NCBI RefSeq assembly: GCF_002197685.1
Contig: NZ_NBBI01000001.1
Location: 124,001 to 188,000 of the forward strand
Direction: 5' to 3'
From: Sphingomonas dokdonensis
Lineage (GTDB): Bacteria > Pseudomonadota > Alphaproteobacteria > Sphingomonadales > Sphingomonadaceae
DNA length: 64,000 nucleotides
Shown here piece by piece: positions 1 to 8,508 of the stretch. Both the position numbers and the translations under genes were made by a program. Within the stretch, counting starts at the first letter, position 1; every line of letters starts with the position of its first letter. The notes beneath the pieces were generated by a model. It saw nothing but the letters and a program-made list of their open reading frames with translations, did no database searches and was not told the origin of the DNA.

Positions 1-1085
1 GTGGGGAACGGGATGGAGATGTTCTCCGCGTCGAAGCGCCGGTGGATCGCGAGACCGACCGCGTGGCGGGCGCGATACGAGGTTTCGTAATCGGCCGAGG
101 GCGAATCGAATTGCAGCTCGAAGTCGATCGACGAGCCGCCGAACGCGACGAAGCCGGCGCGCACGAAGATCATGCCGGCGCGCTCCACCTCTTCCTGGAA
201 GATCTGCGGCAGGCGCGCGAGCGTGTCGCGATCCGTTTCATAGGCGACGCCGATCGCCAGCTTTGTGCGGCGGCGATCGCGCTGCGTGTTGTTGATGATC
301 TCCTTGTCGAGCAGATTGCGGTTGGAGATGATCCGCTGCTCGCCGTCGATGCCGCGGATGCGGGTGGATTTGAGGCCGATCTCCTCCACGCTGCCGCTGC
401 TGCTGTCATAGGTGATCGAATCGCCGCGGCGGAACGGGCGGTCGAAGATGATCGCGAGCGCGGCGAACAGATCGGCGAAGATGCCCTGCGCCGCGAGGCC
501 GATGGCGATGCCGCCGACGCCGAGACCGGCGACGAGGCCCGTCACGTTCACGCCGAGATTGTCGAGCACGACGACCAGCGCGATCGCAAACACGATGATC
601 GTCACCAGAAGGCGGATGAGGCCCATGGCGTTCATCAGCGCCTCGCCCGAGTAATTCTCCGCATGGGTGCGATGCTCGATCGCGCCCAGGATCAGCTCGC
701 GCGCCCAGATTGCCGCCTGGAAGACCGCGGCGAGCGTGAAGAGGAAGTTGATCGTCTTCGCCACGATCTCCGGCGGATCGGCGTAGCCGGCGACGAGTTG
801 CGCGGACGCCATGACGATGAAGAAGGTGCCGGTGCGCTGGATCGCGCGACCGAGAATGGCCGACCAGCCCATGCCGGATTTGGAACGGCCCGCGAGCCGC
901 GGACCGAGCCCGCGCAGCCAGAACAGGACGGTGGCGATCACCGCGCCGATCGCAAGCGCGATCACGATCTGGAGCCAGTGGGCGCTGAACCAGTCGATGC
1001 TGGAGACCCAGAATGTCCTAAACTGTTCCTGTACGTCCTCGCCGGAAAGCTTGGCTATCGGCGCCGTGCTGTTCTTTGCTGTCAT
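1..1085 (-). CDS. MscS-family small-conductance mechanosensitive channel (3' end cut by window edge)
   Basis: This predicted inner-membrane channel would release solutes on hypo-osmotic shock. About 361 codons are visible from an ATG at 1085, and no stop is reached before base 1, so the C-terminus is missing. Hydrophobic segments lie near residues 38-58, 85-125 and 155-210. The last of these is the Gly/Ala-rich pore helix with the run GLVAGLGVGGIAIGLAAQG, typical of MscS TM3. It is followed by the beta domain with FDRPFRRGDSI and by STRIRGIDGEQRIISNRNLL. The visible end, ISIPFP, matches the usual C-terminal part of the cytoplasmic cage, so probably only a few residues are lost. The next gene, topoisomerase IB, has the same direction with a 90 bp gap. 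The family call is firm; ion selectivity cannot be read from the sequence. Confidence 0.93.
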   Translation of the reverse strand, partial: MTAKNSTAPIAKLSGEDVQEQFRTFWVSSIDWFSAHWLQIVIALAIGAVIATVLFWLRGLGPRLAGRSKSGMGWSAILGRAIQRTGTFFIVMASAQLVAGYADPPEIVAKTINFLFTLAAVFQAAIWARELILGAIEHRTHAENYSGEALMNAMGLIRLLVTIIVFAIALVVVLDNLGVNVTGLVAGLGVGGIAIGLAAQGIFADLFAALAIIFDRPFRRGDSITYDSSSGSVEEIGLKSTRIRGIDGEQRIISNRNLLDKEIINNTQRDRRRTKLAIGVAYETDRDTLARLPQIFQEEVERAGMIFVRAGFVAFGGSSIDFELQFDSPSADYETSYRARHAVGLAIHRRFDAENISIPFP

Positions 1086-1175
1086 TCGATCCTTCTATGC
1101 CGTTTTCGCCGGACTCATGCCCGGCGCGGTCCGGCGCTGTCGACCCCGGCTGCGATGCCGGGGGCGATGCGCGGG

Positions 1176-2186
1176 CTAGGCCGCTTCCTTGACGCCGTTG
1201 TTTTCGCCGGTTTCGAGAAAGGCGATAAAGCCGCGCTCGGCCCGGCTGAGCCAGCGCGTGGTGCGCGGCAGGTGCAGCGCCGCGCGAAAGGCGTCCTGCC
1301 CATCCTTGATCAGCGCGATGAGCGCCGGATGGACATAGGATTTGCGCGCGATCGCAGGCGTGTTGCCCAGCTGTTCGGTAACGGGGGCGAGCAAAGTCTT
1401 GAGGCTGATGTCCTTCTTCGCCGCGGCCAGCGTCTGAAAGGCGATGACGCTCGCGCCCCAGGTACGGAAGTGCTTGGCGGTGAAATCCTCGCCCATCGCT
1501 TCCTTGATATAGGCGTTGACGTCCGACGAGGTGATCGGCCGCGCCTCGCCGGCGTCGTCGAGATATTGAAACAGCTTCTGCCCGGGCAAATCCTGGCAGC
1601 GCTTCACGAAGCGCGCGAGGCTGCCGTCGGTGATGGTCAGCAGGCGCAGCTTGCCCGACTTGGCGCGATATTGCAGCTTCAGCGTGCGGCCGCGGATTTG
1701 GGCGTGACGATCGCGCAGCGTGGTAACGCCGAAGCTCTTGTTGCTCTTGGCATAGGTCTCGTTGCCGATGCGCAGGTGCGCGGTGTCGAGCAGCTTGACC
1801 ACCGCAGCGATCGTCTTTTCCTTCGGGTGACCGCGCAGCTTGAGGTCAGCCTCGACGCGGCGGCGTAGCTTGGGCAGCGAGCGGCCGAAGGCGGCGCACA
1901 GATTATACTTCTCATCTTCGCGCGCGGCGCGGAATTCGGGATGGTAGCGATATTGCTTGCGACCCTTTTCGTCCCAGCCGACCGCCTGGATGTGGCCCTC
2001 GGGATCGGGGCAGAACCAGGCATCGCGATAGGCGGGGGGCAGGCCGATGCCGTTCAGCCGGTCGATCTCGTCGCGATCGGTGATGCGCTGCCCGTCGGTG
2101 TCGTAATAGCCCCAGCCATGGCGCATTTTCTTCCGGGTAATCCCGGGCTCCTCGTCATCGTGATAAACGATCTTGGTCGACGCCAC
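1176..2186 (-). CDS. DNA topoisomerase IB (poxvirus-like)
   Basis: This 336-residue type IB topoisomerase would relax supercoils by a 3'-phosphotyrosyl intermediate. The N-terminal domain covers about residues 1-95 (PPAYRDAWFCPDPEGHIQA). The catalytic domain carries RIGNETYAKSNKSFG near 139, the beta-hairpin Lys region near 165-180, HFRTWGAS at 239-246, and the nucleophile tyrosine at 284 in RKSYVHP. All the expected catalytic Arg, Lys, Arg, His and Tyr positions are therefore represented. Translation appears to start at GTG (2186-2184), because a GGAGG lies seven bases upstream and no better start exists. The gene diverges from the PfpI gene across about 110 bp. Bacterial topoisomerase IB is a common accessory enzyme in alphaproteobacteria. 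Confidence 0.95.
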   Translation of the reverse strand: MASTKIVYHDDEEPGITRKKMRHGWGYYDTDGQRITDRDEIDRLNGIGLPPAYRDAWFCPDPEGHIQAVGWDEKGRKQYRYHPEFRAAREDEKYNLCAAFGRSLPKLRRRVEADLKLRGHPKEKTIAAVVKLLDTAHLRIGNETYAKSNKSFGVTTLRDRHAQIRGRTLKLQYRAKSGKLRLLTITDGSLARFVKRCQDLPGQKLFQYLDDAGEARPITSSDVNAYIKEAMGEDFTAKHFRTWGASVIAFQTLAAAKKDISLKTLLAPVTEQLGNTPAIARKSYVHPALIALIKDGQDAFRAALHLPRTTRWLSRAERGFIAFLETGENNGVKEAA

Positions 2187-2296
2187 TGGTGAACCTCCAC
2201 ATGCCCCGGAAAATGCGCAGACCGTCGCAGCGGTTCCGGAACGGGCGGCGGCGCCGCCGGTTGTGGGGAGAACCTCTCATCGGAGTTTTTCGCGAC

Positions 2297-2848
2297 ATGG
2301 CCGACCTTTCCAAAGCCCGCGTGCTTATTCTTGCCACCGACGGATTCGAGGATGCCGAACTGTTCGACCCGCGCCAAGCGCTGCTGGATGCCGGCGCCAC
2401 GGTGACGCTTGCCTCGATCAAGACCGATCCGATCCAGGGCGTAAAGAACGACAGCGATCCCACGCGCACGATCACGCCGGACCTGACGCTGGATCAGGTG
2501 GACACGGAGGAGTTCGACGCGCTGCTGCTGCCGGGCGGGGTCGGCAATCCCGATAAGATGCGCATGGAAGAGCGCGCGGTGGCGATCGTCGGCGAGTTCA
2601 TGGACGACGACAAGATCGTGGCGGCGATCTGCCATGCGCCATGGCTGCTGGTAGAAGCGGACGTGGTGGACGGCCGCCGCGTGACGAGCTGGCCATCGGT
2701 GCGCACCGACCTGGAAAATGCCGGCGGCGACGTGGTCGACGAGGAAGTGGTGATCGACGAAAACCTGATCACCAGCCGCAAGCCCGACGATATTCCTGCC
2801 TTCAACCGCGCGCTGGTCGCGGCGCTGGAGGAAGAGCTGGCCGACTGA
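2297..2848 (+). CDS. DJ-1/PfpI family protein (type 1 glutamine amidotransferase-like)
   Basis: This 183-residue cytosolic protein of the DJ-1/ThiJ/PfpI superfamily resembles the YhbO/PfpI branch. Members are described as proteases, deglycases or stress proteins, and the exact activity is disputed. The start is taken at ATG 2297 (MADLSKARVLILATDGFED), since the in-frame upstream part to 2189 is Arg-rich and not family-like. The nucleophile-elbow cysteine is C112 in AAICHAPWLL. The preceding GGVGNPDKMR loop and the acidic residue in DGFEDAEL complete the expected active site. The C-terminal VDEEVVIDENLITSRKPDDIPAF is typical of this branch. It is divergently transcribed from topoisomerase IB, and its stop lies five bases before fdhD, so the two may be co-transcribed. 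Confidence 0.92.
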   Translation: MADLSKARVLILATDGFEDAELFDPRQALLDAGATVTLASIKTDPIQGVKNDSDPTRTITPDLTLDQVDTEEFDALLLPGGVGNPDKMRMEERAVAIVGEFMDDDKIVAAICHAPWLLVEADVVDGRRVTSWPSVRTDLENAGGDVVDEEVVIDENLITSRKPDDIPAFNRALVAALEEELAD

Positions 2849-2852
2849 TGGC

Positions 2853-3680
2853 TTGCTCCCCGATCATGCGCGCGCCACGGTGCCGCGCATGACGGGTGCA
2901 ACCAGGCCGGCGGCGATCGGCCATCAGTTCATCAGGGTGCCCGCGACCGGCCAGCCAGCGCCGGTATCGCGGGTGCTTGCCGATGAAGTGCCGATCGCGA
3001 TCGAGTGCAACGGCCTGGCCTATGCCGTGCTGATGGCGACGCCGGCGGCGCTCCAGGAGCTTGCCGCCGGCTTTGCCTTGAGCGAGCGGCTGATCGATGG
3101 GCGCGATGATCTGCGCGCGATCGACGTGGCGGAGGCGGAGGCTGGCATATTGGTGCGCGTGACGCTGGCGCGGCGCGTTGCCGGACGGATCGCGGATCGG
3201 GTGCGGCATCGTGCCTCCGACGCGTCGTGCGGGCTGTGCGGGGTGGAGACGCTGGCGCAGGCGTTGCGGCCGTTGCCGGCGGCGGCGCGCTGGAGCGGTG
3301 AGGACGCGGCGGTGTTCGCCGCCTATCACGCGCTGCGCGATCACCAGCCGCTCAACGCCGAAACGGGCGCGGTGCATGCCGCCGCCGCTTGCTCACGCGA
3401 GGGTGAGATCCGCGCGGCGTTCGAGGATGTCGGGCGGCATAATGCCTTCGACAAATTGATCGGATCGATGCTGCTCGCGGGGCAGGCGTGGGACGGCGGC
3501 TTTGCGCTGCTCACCTCGCGCTGTTCGTTCGAGCTGGTCGAGAAGGCGGTGCTGTCGGGCTGCCCGATGCTGGCCACCATTTCTGCGCCGACGCGGCTGG
3601 CGGTGGAGCGCGCGGGCGCGGCGGGGCTGGCGCTGCGCTCGCTGGTGCGCGCCGATGCGTTGCTGGCGAGCGACGCCTAA
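2853..3680 (+). CDS. fdhD: FdhD, sulfurtransferase for formate dehydrogenase maturation
   Basis: FdhD moves sulfur from the cysteine desulfurase to the molybdenum cofactor before it enters formate dehydrogenase. The signature cysteine pair is present as DASCGLCGVETLAQ near residue 125. The C-terminal nucleotide/cofactor-binding half has AFEDVGRHNAFDKLIGSMLL and FELVEKAVLSGCPMLATISAPT. Start choice is uncertain: TTG 2853 gives 275 residues, while ATG 2889 (MTGATRPAAIGHQ) gives 263 and is equally plausible; neither has a strong ribosome-binding site. No formate dehydrogenase subunit or mobA gene is in the window, so its client must be encoded elsewhere. The 3' end overlaps the convergent HNH gene by four bases. 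Confidence 0.93.
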   Translation: MLPDHARATVPRMTGATRPAAIGHQFIRVPATGQPAPVSRVLADEVPIAIECNGLAYAVLMATPAALQELAAGFALSERLIDGRDDLRAIDVAEAEAGILVRVTLARRVAGRIADRVRHRASDASCGLCGVETLAQALRPLPAAARWSGEDAAVFAAYHALRDHQPLNAETGAVHAAAACSREGEIRAAFEDVGRHNAFDKLIGSMLLAGQAWDGGFALLTSRCSFELVEKAVLSGCPMLATISAPTRLAVERAGAAGLALRSLVRADALLASDA

Positions 3681-4006
3681 CGCGCGCGGCGCGTGGGGGC
3701 GTGGAAGTCCGCGGGTTTGTTGGCGATCCAGGCAAGGAAGCGCGCCATGGCGGGCAGCGCGCGGACGGCTTCCATGTCGGCCAAGCGAGCGAGCGTCTTG
3801 TTGTCGACCGCGGCATGGATCGCGCGGTGGCAGATCGGGTGAACGGGCGACGTTGCCGTGCCGCCCTGGCTCTTGGGCACGACGTGATGCCATTCCACCC
3901 GCTTGCCGAGCGGGCGCCGGCACAGCGCGCAATCGTTAGCGATCGGCGCGTCTATCCGCGCCGCTGCCTCGGCCAGGGCGATCTTGCGCTTCACGCGTCC
4001 CATCAC
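3677..4006 (-). CDS. Small HNH endonuclease domain protein
   Basis: This 109-residue stand-alone HNH protein has the classic zinc-supported arrangement. There is a first CxxC at C26/C29 (CALCRRPLGK), the HH pair at H40-H41 in VEWHHVVPKSQGG, and C59-H60 in PICHRAIH. The rest is a helical tail with no second domain. Small HNH proteins of this type are widespread in alphaproteobacteria and their substrate is unknown. There is no adjacent methyltransferase, phage terminase or restriction partner to suggest a modification system. A metal-dependent nicking or cleaving activity is inferred from the motif only. It faces fdhD with a four-base overlap of the ends. Confidence 0.85.
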   Translation of the reverse strand: MMGRVKRKIALAEAAARIDAPIANDCALCRRPLGKRVEWHHVVPKSQGGTATSPVHPICHRAIHAAVDNKTLARLADMEAVRALPAMARFLAWIANKPADFHAPTRRAR

Positions 4007-4067
4007 CGCTGAAGATAGGGAGGCAGGCGGCGACTTGCAGCGTCGGGCGCAATCGGCATAACAGCCG

Positions 4068-4085
4068 GTAAGTCAGCCGGCTTAC
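4068..4085. promoter_or_regulatory. Candidate operator palindrome upstream of the catabolic cluster
   Basis: The 18-mer GTAAGTCAGCCGGCTTAC is an imperfect inverted repeat (14 of 18 positions symmetric, outer arms GTAAG/CTTAC perfect). It lies 25 bp before the ATG of the first dehydrogenase gene. Its size and position fit a TetR-type repressor site; no regulator gene is adjacent, so this is an inference. Confidence 0.45.
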
Positions 4086-4110
4086 GATCGGCGACAGCAG
4101 GAGACGATGC

Positions 4111-4857
4111 ATGGCCGAGCCGCACCCCTTGTTTGACCTGACCGGCAAGGTCGCGCTGATCACCGGGGGCTCGCGCGGGCTGGGCCGGGAAATGGCGCTC
4201 GCCTTTGCCGATGCCGGTGCGGACGTGATCGTCTCCAGCCGCAAGGCAGAGGCGTGCGAGGCGGTGGTGGCGGAGATCGAGGCGAAGGGCCGCCGCGCCG
4301 CCGCGATCCCGGCGCATGCGGGCAAGTGGGACGAGATGGACCGGCTGGCCGATGCCGCTTGGGGCATGTTCGGCCGGCTCGACATTCTGGTGGCGAATGC
4401 CGGCATGGGGCCGCTGGTGCCGAGCCATGAGGTGAGCGAGGCGCTGTTCGACAGCGTGTTAGGGCTGAACTTCAAGGGGCCGTTCCGCCTGATGGCGAAC
4501 ATCGCGCATCGCATGGCGCAGGGCGACGGTGGGGCGATCCTGGCGACGTCCTCGATCGCGTCGCTGCGCCCGACGCCGATGGTGGTGCCTTATGCCGGCG
4601 CAAAGGCGGCGCTGAACGCGATGGTTTCCAGCATGGCGCATGAATATGGGCCCAAGGTGCGCGTGAATGCGATCGCCGCCGGGCCGTTCCTGACCGACAT
4701 TTCGAAGGCGTGGACCGAGGAAGCGCGCGAGACGACCGACAGCGCGTCGGGGCGCCCCGGCCGCCCGGAGGAGATCGTGACGAGTGCGCTCTATCTCGCC
4801 AGTCCAGCGTCCAGCTTCGTCACGGGCACGGTGATCCGCTGCGATGGGGGCTGCTGA
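4111..4857 (+). CDS. Short-chain dehydrogenase/reductase (SDR)
   Basis: This 248-residue classical SDR is an NAD(P)H-dependent oxidoreductase. The dinucleotide loop is TGGSRGLG at 18-25, the structural NAG is at 96-98, and the catalytic Ser is in TSSIAS near 147-148. The catalytic YAGAK has Tyr161 and Lys165, and the C-terminus ends in the usual GTVIRCDGG strand. A serine and arginine after the second strand (VSSRK) favour NADP(H). It is the first gene of a plus-strand operon preceded by a GGAGA ribosome-binding site. Its TGA overlaps the ATG of the kinase-like gene (TGATG), indicating translational coupling. The substrate is not determined; context suggests a hydroxy- or oxo-acyl intermediate. 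Confidence 0.93.
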   Translation: MAEPHPLFDLTGKVALITGGSRGLGREMALAFADAGADVIVSSRKAEACEAVVAEIEAKGRRAAAIPAHAGKWDEMDRLADAAWGMFGRLDILVANAGMGPLVPSHEVSEALFDSVLGLNFKGPFRLMANIAHRMAQGDGGAILATSSIASLRPTPMVVPYAGAKAALNAMVSSMAHEYGPKVRVNAIAAGPFLTDISKAWTEEARETTDSASGRPGRPEEIVTSALYLASPASSFVTGTVIRCDGGC

Positions 4858-5924
4858 TGGCGGCCGATCTGGAATCGAGCGCGGTTGACGCAGCGTGGCT
4901 GACGACGCGGCTGCGCGATGCGGGTGTGCTGCGCGCGGCGCGGGTGACGGCGGTGGAGGCGACGCCGGTCGGCGTCGGAATGCTGGGCGATTCGATCCGC
5001 TTCGTCGTTGATTATGATCAGGACGAGGGCGCGCCGGGGTCGTTCGTCGGCAAGTTCGCGAGCACCGATCCGACCAGCCGCCAGACCGGCGCCGGCTTTG
5101 GCCTGTACGAGCGCGAGGTGGGTTTCTACCGCCATGTCGCGGATACGGTGGCGGTGCGGTCGCCCAAGTGCGTCTCGATCGAGCATGATCCGGCGGACGG
5201 CACCTTTGCGCTGCTGATGGAGGATCTGACGCCGGCACGCGCGGGCAACCAGCTGACCGGGTGCGACCTGGCCGATGCCGAGCGGGCGATGGAGCAGGCG
5301 GCGGCGCTGCACGGCCCCCGCTGGAACGATGCCAGCCTGCGCGATCATGCGTTTCTCGACACCAGCGGCGCGCGCGATTTCGTGGTCAACGTCTTTCCCG
5401 ACTGTCTGGCCGAATTCCACCGCCGCTATGACGGCGTGCTGGAGCCCGAATATATGGCGGTTTGCGACCGCTATGGCGCGCTGCTGGGATCAGCGCCGGT
5501 GCTGCAGCCGACCAGCTTCACGCTGACGCATGGCGACTTCCGGCTCGACAACATGCTGTTCGACGCGCGTGGCGGCGAGGTGCCGCTGGCGGTGCTCGAC
5601 TGGCAATCGCCGTCGATCGGGCTGGGCGCGGTGGACGTCGCCTATTTCCTGGGGCTGGCGCTGTCGATCGAGGACCGGCGGCAGCATGAGCGGCACCTGC
5701 TGGAATATTATCTGGAGCAGCTGCGCGGCTATGGCGTGCGGGAGTACGGCTATGACGACCTGGATCGCGATTATCGGCTGACGTTGCTGTCCGGTGTGTC
5801 GACGGCGGTGTTCGCGTCGGCCTCCACCAAGCGGACCGAGCGGGGGGACGCGATGTTCCTTGCCATGGCGCGCGGCGGATGCGCGCAGGCGATCGACTGC
5901 GATGCGCTCGCGCTGATGGCCTAA
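4857..5924 (+). CDS. APH-family phosphotransferase (small-molecule kinase-like)
   Basis: This 355-residue protein has the aminoglycoside-phosphotransferase/ecdysteroid-kinase-like fold. The ATP-lysine candidate is K66 in SFVGKF and the hinge region reads LLMEDL near 119-124. The catalytic loop is LTHGDFRLDNML with D227 and N232, and the metal-binding Asp is D248 in VLDWQ. The start is the ATG at 4857, overlapping the previous stop. Antibiotic resistance is unlikely. Family members next to acyl-CoA dehydrogenases (LvaA in levulinate catabolism; the kinase domain of ACAD10/ACAD11) phosphorylate hydroxyacyl-CoAs. The neighbouring thioesterase and the acyl-CoA dehydrogenase pair 4 kb downstream suggest a similar role here, which is inference. 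Confidence 0.88.
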   Translation: MAADLESSAVDAAWLTTRLRDAGVLRAARVTAVEATPVGVGMLGDSIRFVVDYDQDEGAPGSFVGKFASTDPTSRQTGAGFGLYEREVGFYRHVADTVAVRSPKCVSIEHDPADGTFALLMEDLTPARAGNQLTGCDLADAERAMEQAAALHGPRWNDASLRDHAFLDTSGARDFVVNVFPDCLAEFHRRYDGVLEPEYMAVCDRYGALLGSAPVLQPTSFTLTHGDFRLDNMLFDARGGEVPLAVLDWQSPSIGLGAVDVAYFLGLALSIEDRRQHERHLLEYYLEQLRGYGVREYGYDDLDRDYRLTLLSGVSTAVFASASTKRTERGDAMFLAMARGGCAQAIDCDALALMA

Positions 5925-5936
5925 GGAGGAACACGG

Positions 5937-6767
5937 TTGGGGGGATTGGTAGCGGCGACCACGCTGGTGCCGCGCGATGACGGCTATGTCGTCACGCTGG
6001 ATCGCGATTGGGAGATCTGGGGGCCGGCGGGCGGCTACATTGCGGCGATCGCGCTTCGCGCCGTCCGCGAGCGCGCGTTGCCCGGGCATCGCCCGGTGAC
6101 GATCACCGGGCAATTCGTTCGCGTGGCGCGCTGGGGCACGCTCGACGTGCGTGTGGACGCGATCAAGGAAGGTGCCTCGGCCTTGTATGCTGTGACGCTG
6201 TCGCAGGACGCCAAGCCGGTGTTTCTGGCGCAGGTCTGGACGACGTCGCGGGCCGAGCCTTCGATTGCGGTAACGCCGGCGTTTCCCGCGGTCCCTGGGC
6301 CGACGGAGCTGCGCGATCAGGATTCCATCATTGCCGAGCGCGGGATCAAGACGAACGGCTTCTGGAACAATCTGGATGGGCGGCCGGTGCACTTCCGCTT
6401 GCACAGCGACCCGCCGGCGCCGGTGCCGAAACAATATCGCTGGATGCGCTTTCGCGAATGGCCGGCTGACGGCGCCGACGACTTGTTCTTTGATGCGATG
6501 CGCACCGCGCTCCTGATCGACCTGGGTATCTGGCCCGGGCATTGGCACCGCCTGTCAGAGACTGCGCCGTACCTCGCGCCGTCGCTCGATCTCACCGTAT
6601 ATTTTCACGGGCGCCAGCCAGCGGGCGACTGGCTATTGAGCGAGGCCGATAGCGATGTTTCGGGTGACGGGCTGATCAGCGGGCGCGTGCGCATGTGGAG
6701 CGAGGATGGGCACGTGCTGGCGACGGGCAGCGGGCATTGTCTGGTGACGACGCCCAAGCCGCGCTGA
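5937..6767 (+). CDS. Acyl-CoA thioesterase-like protein (double hotdog)
   Basis: This 276-residue protein has two hotdog halves, as in TesB-like and 4HBT_3 thioesterases that hydrolyse acyl-CoA. The first half carries GPAGGYIAAIALRAV with PVTITGQFVRVARWGTLDV. The second half has DLFFDAMRTALLIDLGIW followed by LAPSLDLTVYFHGRQPAGDWLLSEADSDVSGDGLISGRVRMWSEDG-type segments typical of the C-terminal hotdog. The start is a TTG at 5937, chosen because a perfect AGGAGG lies nine bases upstream; there is no ATG in range. The gene sits 12 bp after the kinase-like gene and ends 15 bp before a convergent hydrolase, closing the first unit of the cluster. Chain-length preference is unknown. Confidence 0.85.
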   Translation: MGGLVAATTLVPRDDGYVVTLDRDWEIWGPAGGYIAAIALRAVRERALPGHRPVTITGQFVRVARWGTLDVRVDAIKEGASALYAVTLSQDAKPVFLAQVWTTSRAEPSIAVTPAFPAVPGPTELRDQDSIIAERGIKTNGFWNNLDGRPVHFRLHSDPPAPVPKQYRWMRFREWPADGADDLFFDAMRTALLIDLGIWPGHWHRLSETAPYLAPSLDLTVYFHGRQPAGDWLLSEADSDVSGDGLISGRVRMWSEDGHVLATGSGHCLVTTPKPR

Positions 6768-6782
6768 TCAAGCGGGTGCGCT

Positions 6783-7673
6783 TCAAGCGTGCGGCAGCCA
6801 CTCCTCGATGACTGCGTTCACCGCTTCGGGCGCTTCCTGTTGTACCCAGTGCGACACGTCTGGCAGGCGCCGGATGGTGAGATCCTTGACGTAGCGGTCG
6901 GTGCCGTCGAGCGTTTCGAGGCCGAGCGCCTTGTCCTCCTCGCCCCAGACGATCAGCGTGGGCACGTCGACCTTGCCGTCGCCGGTGTCGAGCGCGCCAC
7001 GATTGCGCAGGGCGGCGCGGTACCAGTTCACCATTGCGGTCAGCGCGCCTGGGCGCTGCGCGGCTTTTGCGTAGACGTCGAGCACGTCGTCGGGGAAGCG
7101 GCTCTTGTCCACCGCCATGCCGCGGAACGCCTCGCGAATGCCGCGCGCGTCGTTGCGGCCGAGCGACCATTCGGGGAGGAACGGAAGCTGGAAGAAGGCG
7201 ACATACCAGCTGCGCTTGCGCTGCGGGCCGTGCTTCAGCGCCTCGGCGAAGCAGGCGGGGTGGGGAAGGTTCATCACCACCAGTCGCTCGAGCGGGCGCT
7301 TTTTCCAGATCGCGAACAGCCAGGCGATCGCGCCGCCCCAATCGTGCGCCATGAGCGTCAGCTTAGTGGCGCCGCTGGCGTCGAACAGCGCGGCGGCATC
7401 CGCCACGATTTGGTCGGCGCGATAGGCGCTGACGCCCTTCGGACGCGAGGACCCGCCATAGCCGCGCTGGTTGGGTGCCCAGACGCGATAGCCCATGCTG
7501 GCGAGCAGCGGCATCTGGTGGCGCCAGGAGAAATTGAGCTCCGGAAAGCCGTGGAGGCACAGGACCAGGTGGTCACCGCTGCCGGCTTCCGCCACCTCGA
7601 AGCTGTGGCCGTTGGCGGCGACCTCCCGAATGGTGATGCCGCTGTCGGCCGGCGGGTGCCAGCTTGGTGTCAT
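6783..7673 (-). CDS. Alpha/beta hydrolase, epoxide hydrolase-like
   Basis: This 296-residue alpha/beta hydrolase has an epoxide-hydrolase-type active site. The oxyanion motif is HGFPELNFSW near 41-50. The nucleophile is D111 in AHDWGGA (Asp instead of the Ser of esterases), and the base is H275 in VSHWVQQEAPE. A cap-domain tyrosine candidate is in NWYRAALRN, where epoxide hydrolases hold a ring-opening Tyr. These features favour hydrolysis of an epoxide over an ester. The ATG at 7673 overlaps the TGA of the upstream dehydrogenase (ATGA), so the two are translationally coupled. Within the catabolic cluster it may open an epoxide intermediate; the substrate is unknown. Confidence 0.88.
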   Translation of the reverse strand: MTPSWHPPADSGITIREVAANGHSFEVAEAGSGDHLVLCLHGFPELNFSWRHQMPLLASMGYRVWAPNQRGYGGSSRPKGVSAYRADQIVADAAALFDASGATKLTLMAHDWGGAIAWLFAIWKKRPLERLVVMNLPHPACFAEALKHGPQRKRSWYVAFFQLPFLPEWSLGRNDARGIREAFRGMAVDKSRFPDDVLDVYAKAAQRPGALTAMVNWYRAALRNRGALDTGDGKVDVPTLIVWGEEDKALGLETLDGTDRYVKDLTIRRLPDVSHWVQQEAPEAVNAVIEEWLPHA

Positions 7674-8458
7674 GCGACCGCGCTCTCGGCCGCCGCTGCG
7701 GCGTAGCGGTACAGATTGGGCTGCCCCGTCCAGGCGGTTTGGCCGCCATCGGCGACGAACGCGGCGCCGGTGACGTAGGAGGCCGCGTCCGAAGCGAGGA
7801 AGGCGATCACCTCGGCCATCTCCTCGGGGGTGCCGGCGCGGCCCATCGGGATCGTGTCGTGCCAGCCGGCTTCGAGACCGGGGATGGTCTTTGCGCTGGC
7901 GGTGAGCGGGGTGGCGATGAGGCCGGGGCACAGGCAGTTCACGCGAATGCCCTCGCGTGCGTGATCGACCGCGAGGCTGCGGGTGTAGTTGATGACGCCC
8001 GCCTTGGCGGCATTATAGGCGGTGAAGCCATAATCGCCGCCGAGGCCCGAGATCGAGGCGGTGTTGACGATCGCGCTGGCGCGCCCGGTCATGTGCGGGA
8101 TGGCGGCGCGGCAGGCGTAGAAGACCGCGTTGAGATCGATCGCGATCACGCGCTCCCAGGTTTCCGGCTCCAGATCGGGGGTGCGGCCGAAACAGCCGAT
8201 GCCGGCATTGTTGACCAGGATGTCGATGCGGCCATGCGCCTCGGCCGTCTGGGCGACCATTGCCTCCACCGCCGCGCGATCCGCGACGTCGACGGTGAGC
8301 GCATGGCCACCGATCTCGTCGGCGATCGCCTGTGCGGCCTCGCTCACCAGATCGGCAACCACGACCGTTGCGCCTTCGCCCGCCATCAGGCGTGCCGTTG
8401 CCGCACCGATGCCCGAGCCGCCGCCGGTGATCAGCGCCACCTTGTCCTTGAACCGCAT
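7670..8458 (-). CDS. Short-chain dehydrogenase/reductase (SDR)
   Basis: This 262-residue classical SDR has TGGGSGIG at 11-18 and NNAG at 83-86. The catalytic Ser is near 135-137 (NTASISG), and Tyr148 and Lys152 lie in YNAAK. Asp36 after the second beta strand (VVADLV) predicts NAD(H) preference. The C-terminal part FVADGGQTAWTGQPNLYRYAA is longer than usual and may help shape the substrate pocket. It is the first gene of a two-gene minus-strand unit with the epoxide-hydrolase-like gene. It is divergent from the flavin monooxygenase gene, sharing a 98 bp intergenic region with a palindrome at 8509-8524. It probably oxidises an alcohol intermediate of the same pathway. Confidence 0.92.
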   Translation of the reverse strand: MRFKDKVALITGGGSGIGAATARLMAGEGATVVVADLVSEAAQAIADEIGGHALTVDVADRAAVEAMVAQTAEAHGRIDILVNNAGIGCFGRTPDLEPETWERVIAIDLNAVFYACRAAIPHMTGRASAIVNTASISGLGGDYGFTAYNAAKAGVINYTRSLAVDHAREGIRVNCLCPGLIATPLTASAKTIPGLEAGWHDTIPMGRAGTPEEMAEVIAFLASDAASYVTGAAFVADGGQTAWTGQPNLYRYAAAAAESAVA

Positions 8459-8508
8459 GTTCCTCTCCCCTGTGCGGCCCGGTTGATTCGGTGCGCGCTT
8501 CGGGCCAT

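Noticed and set aside
42-1868. Plus-strand frame of 608 codons across mscS and topoisomerase IB
   Set aside because: It spans two clear minus-strand genes and their gap, with Arg/Asp/Ala-rich composition and no start signal.
4857-5924. Antibiotic-resistance aminoglycoside phosphotransferase
   Set aside because: Only the fold is shared; length, context within a lipid-type catabolic operon and motif details point to a metabolic kinase.
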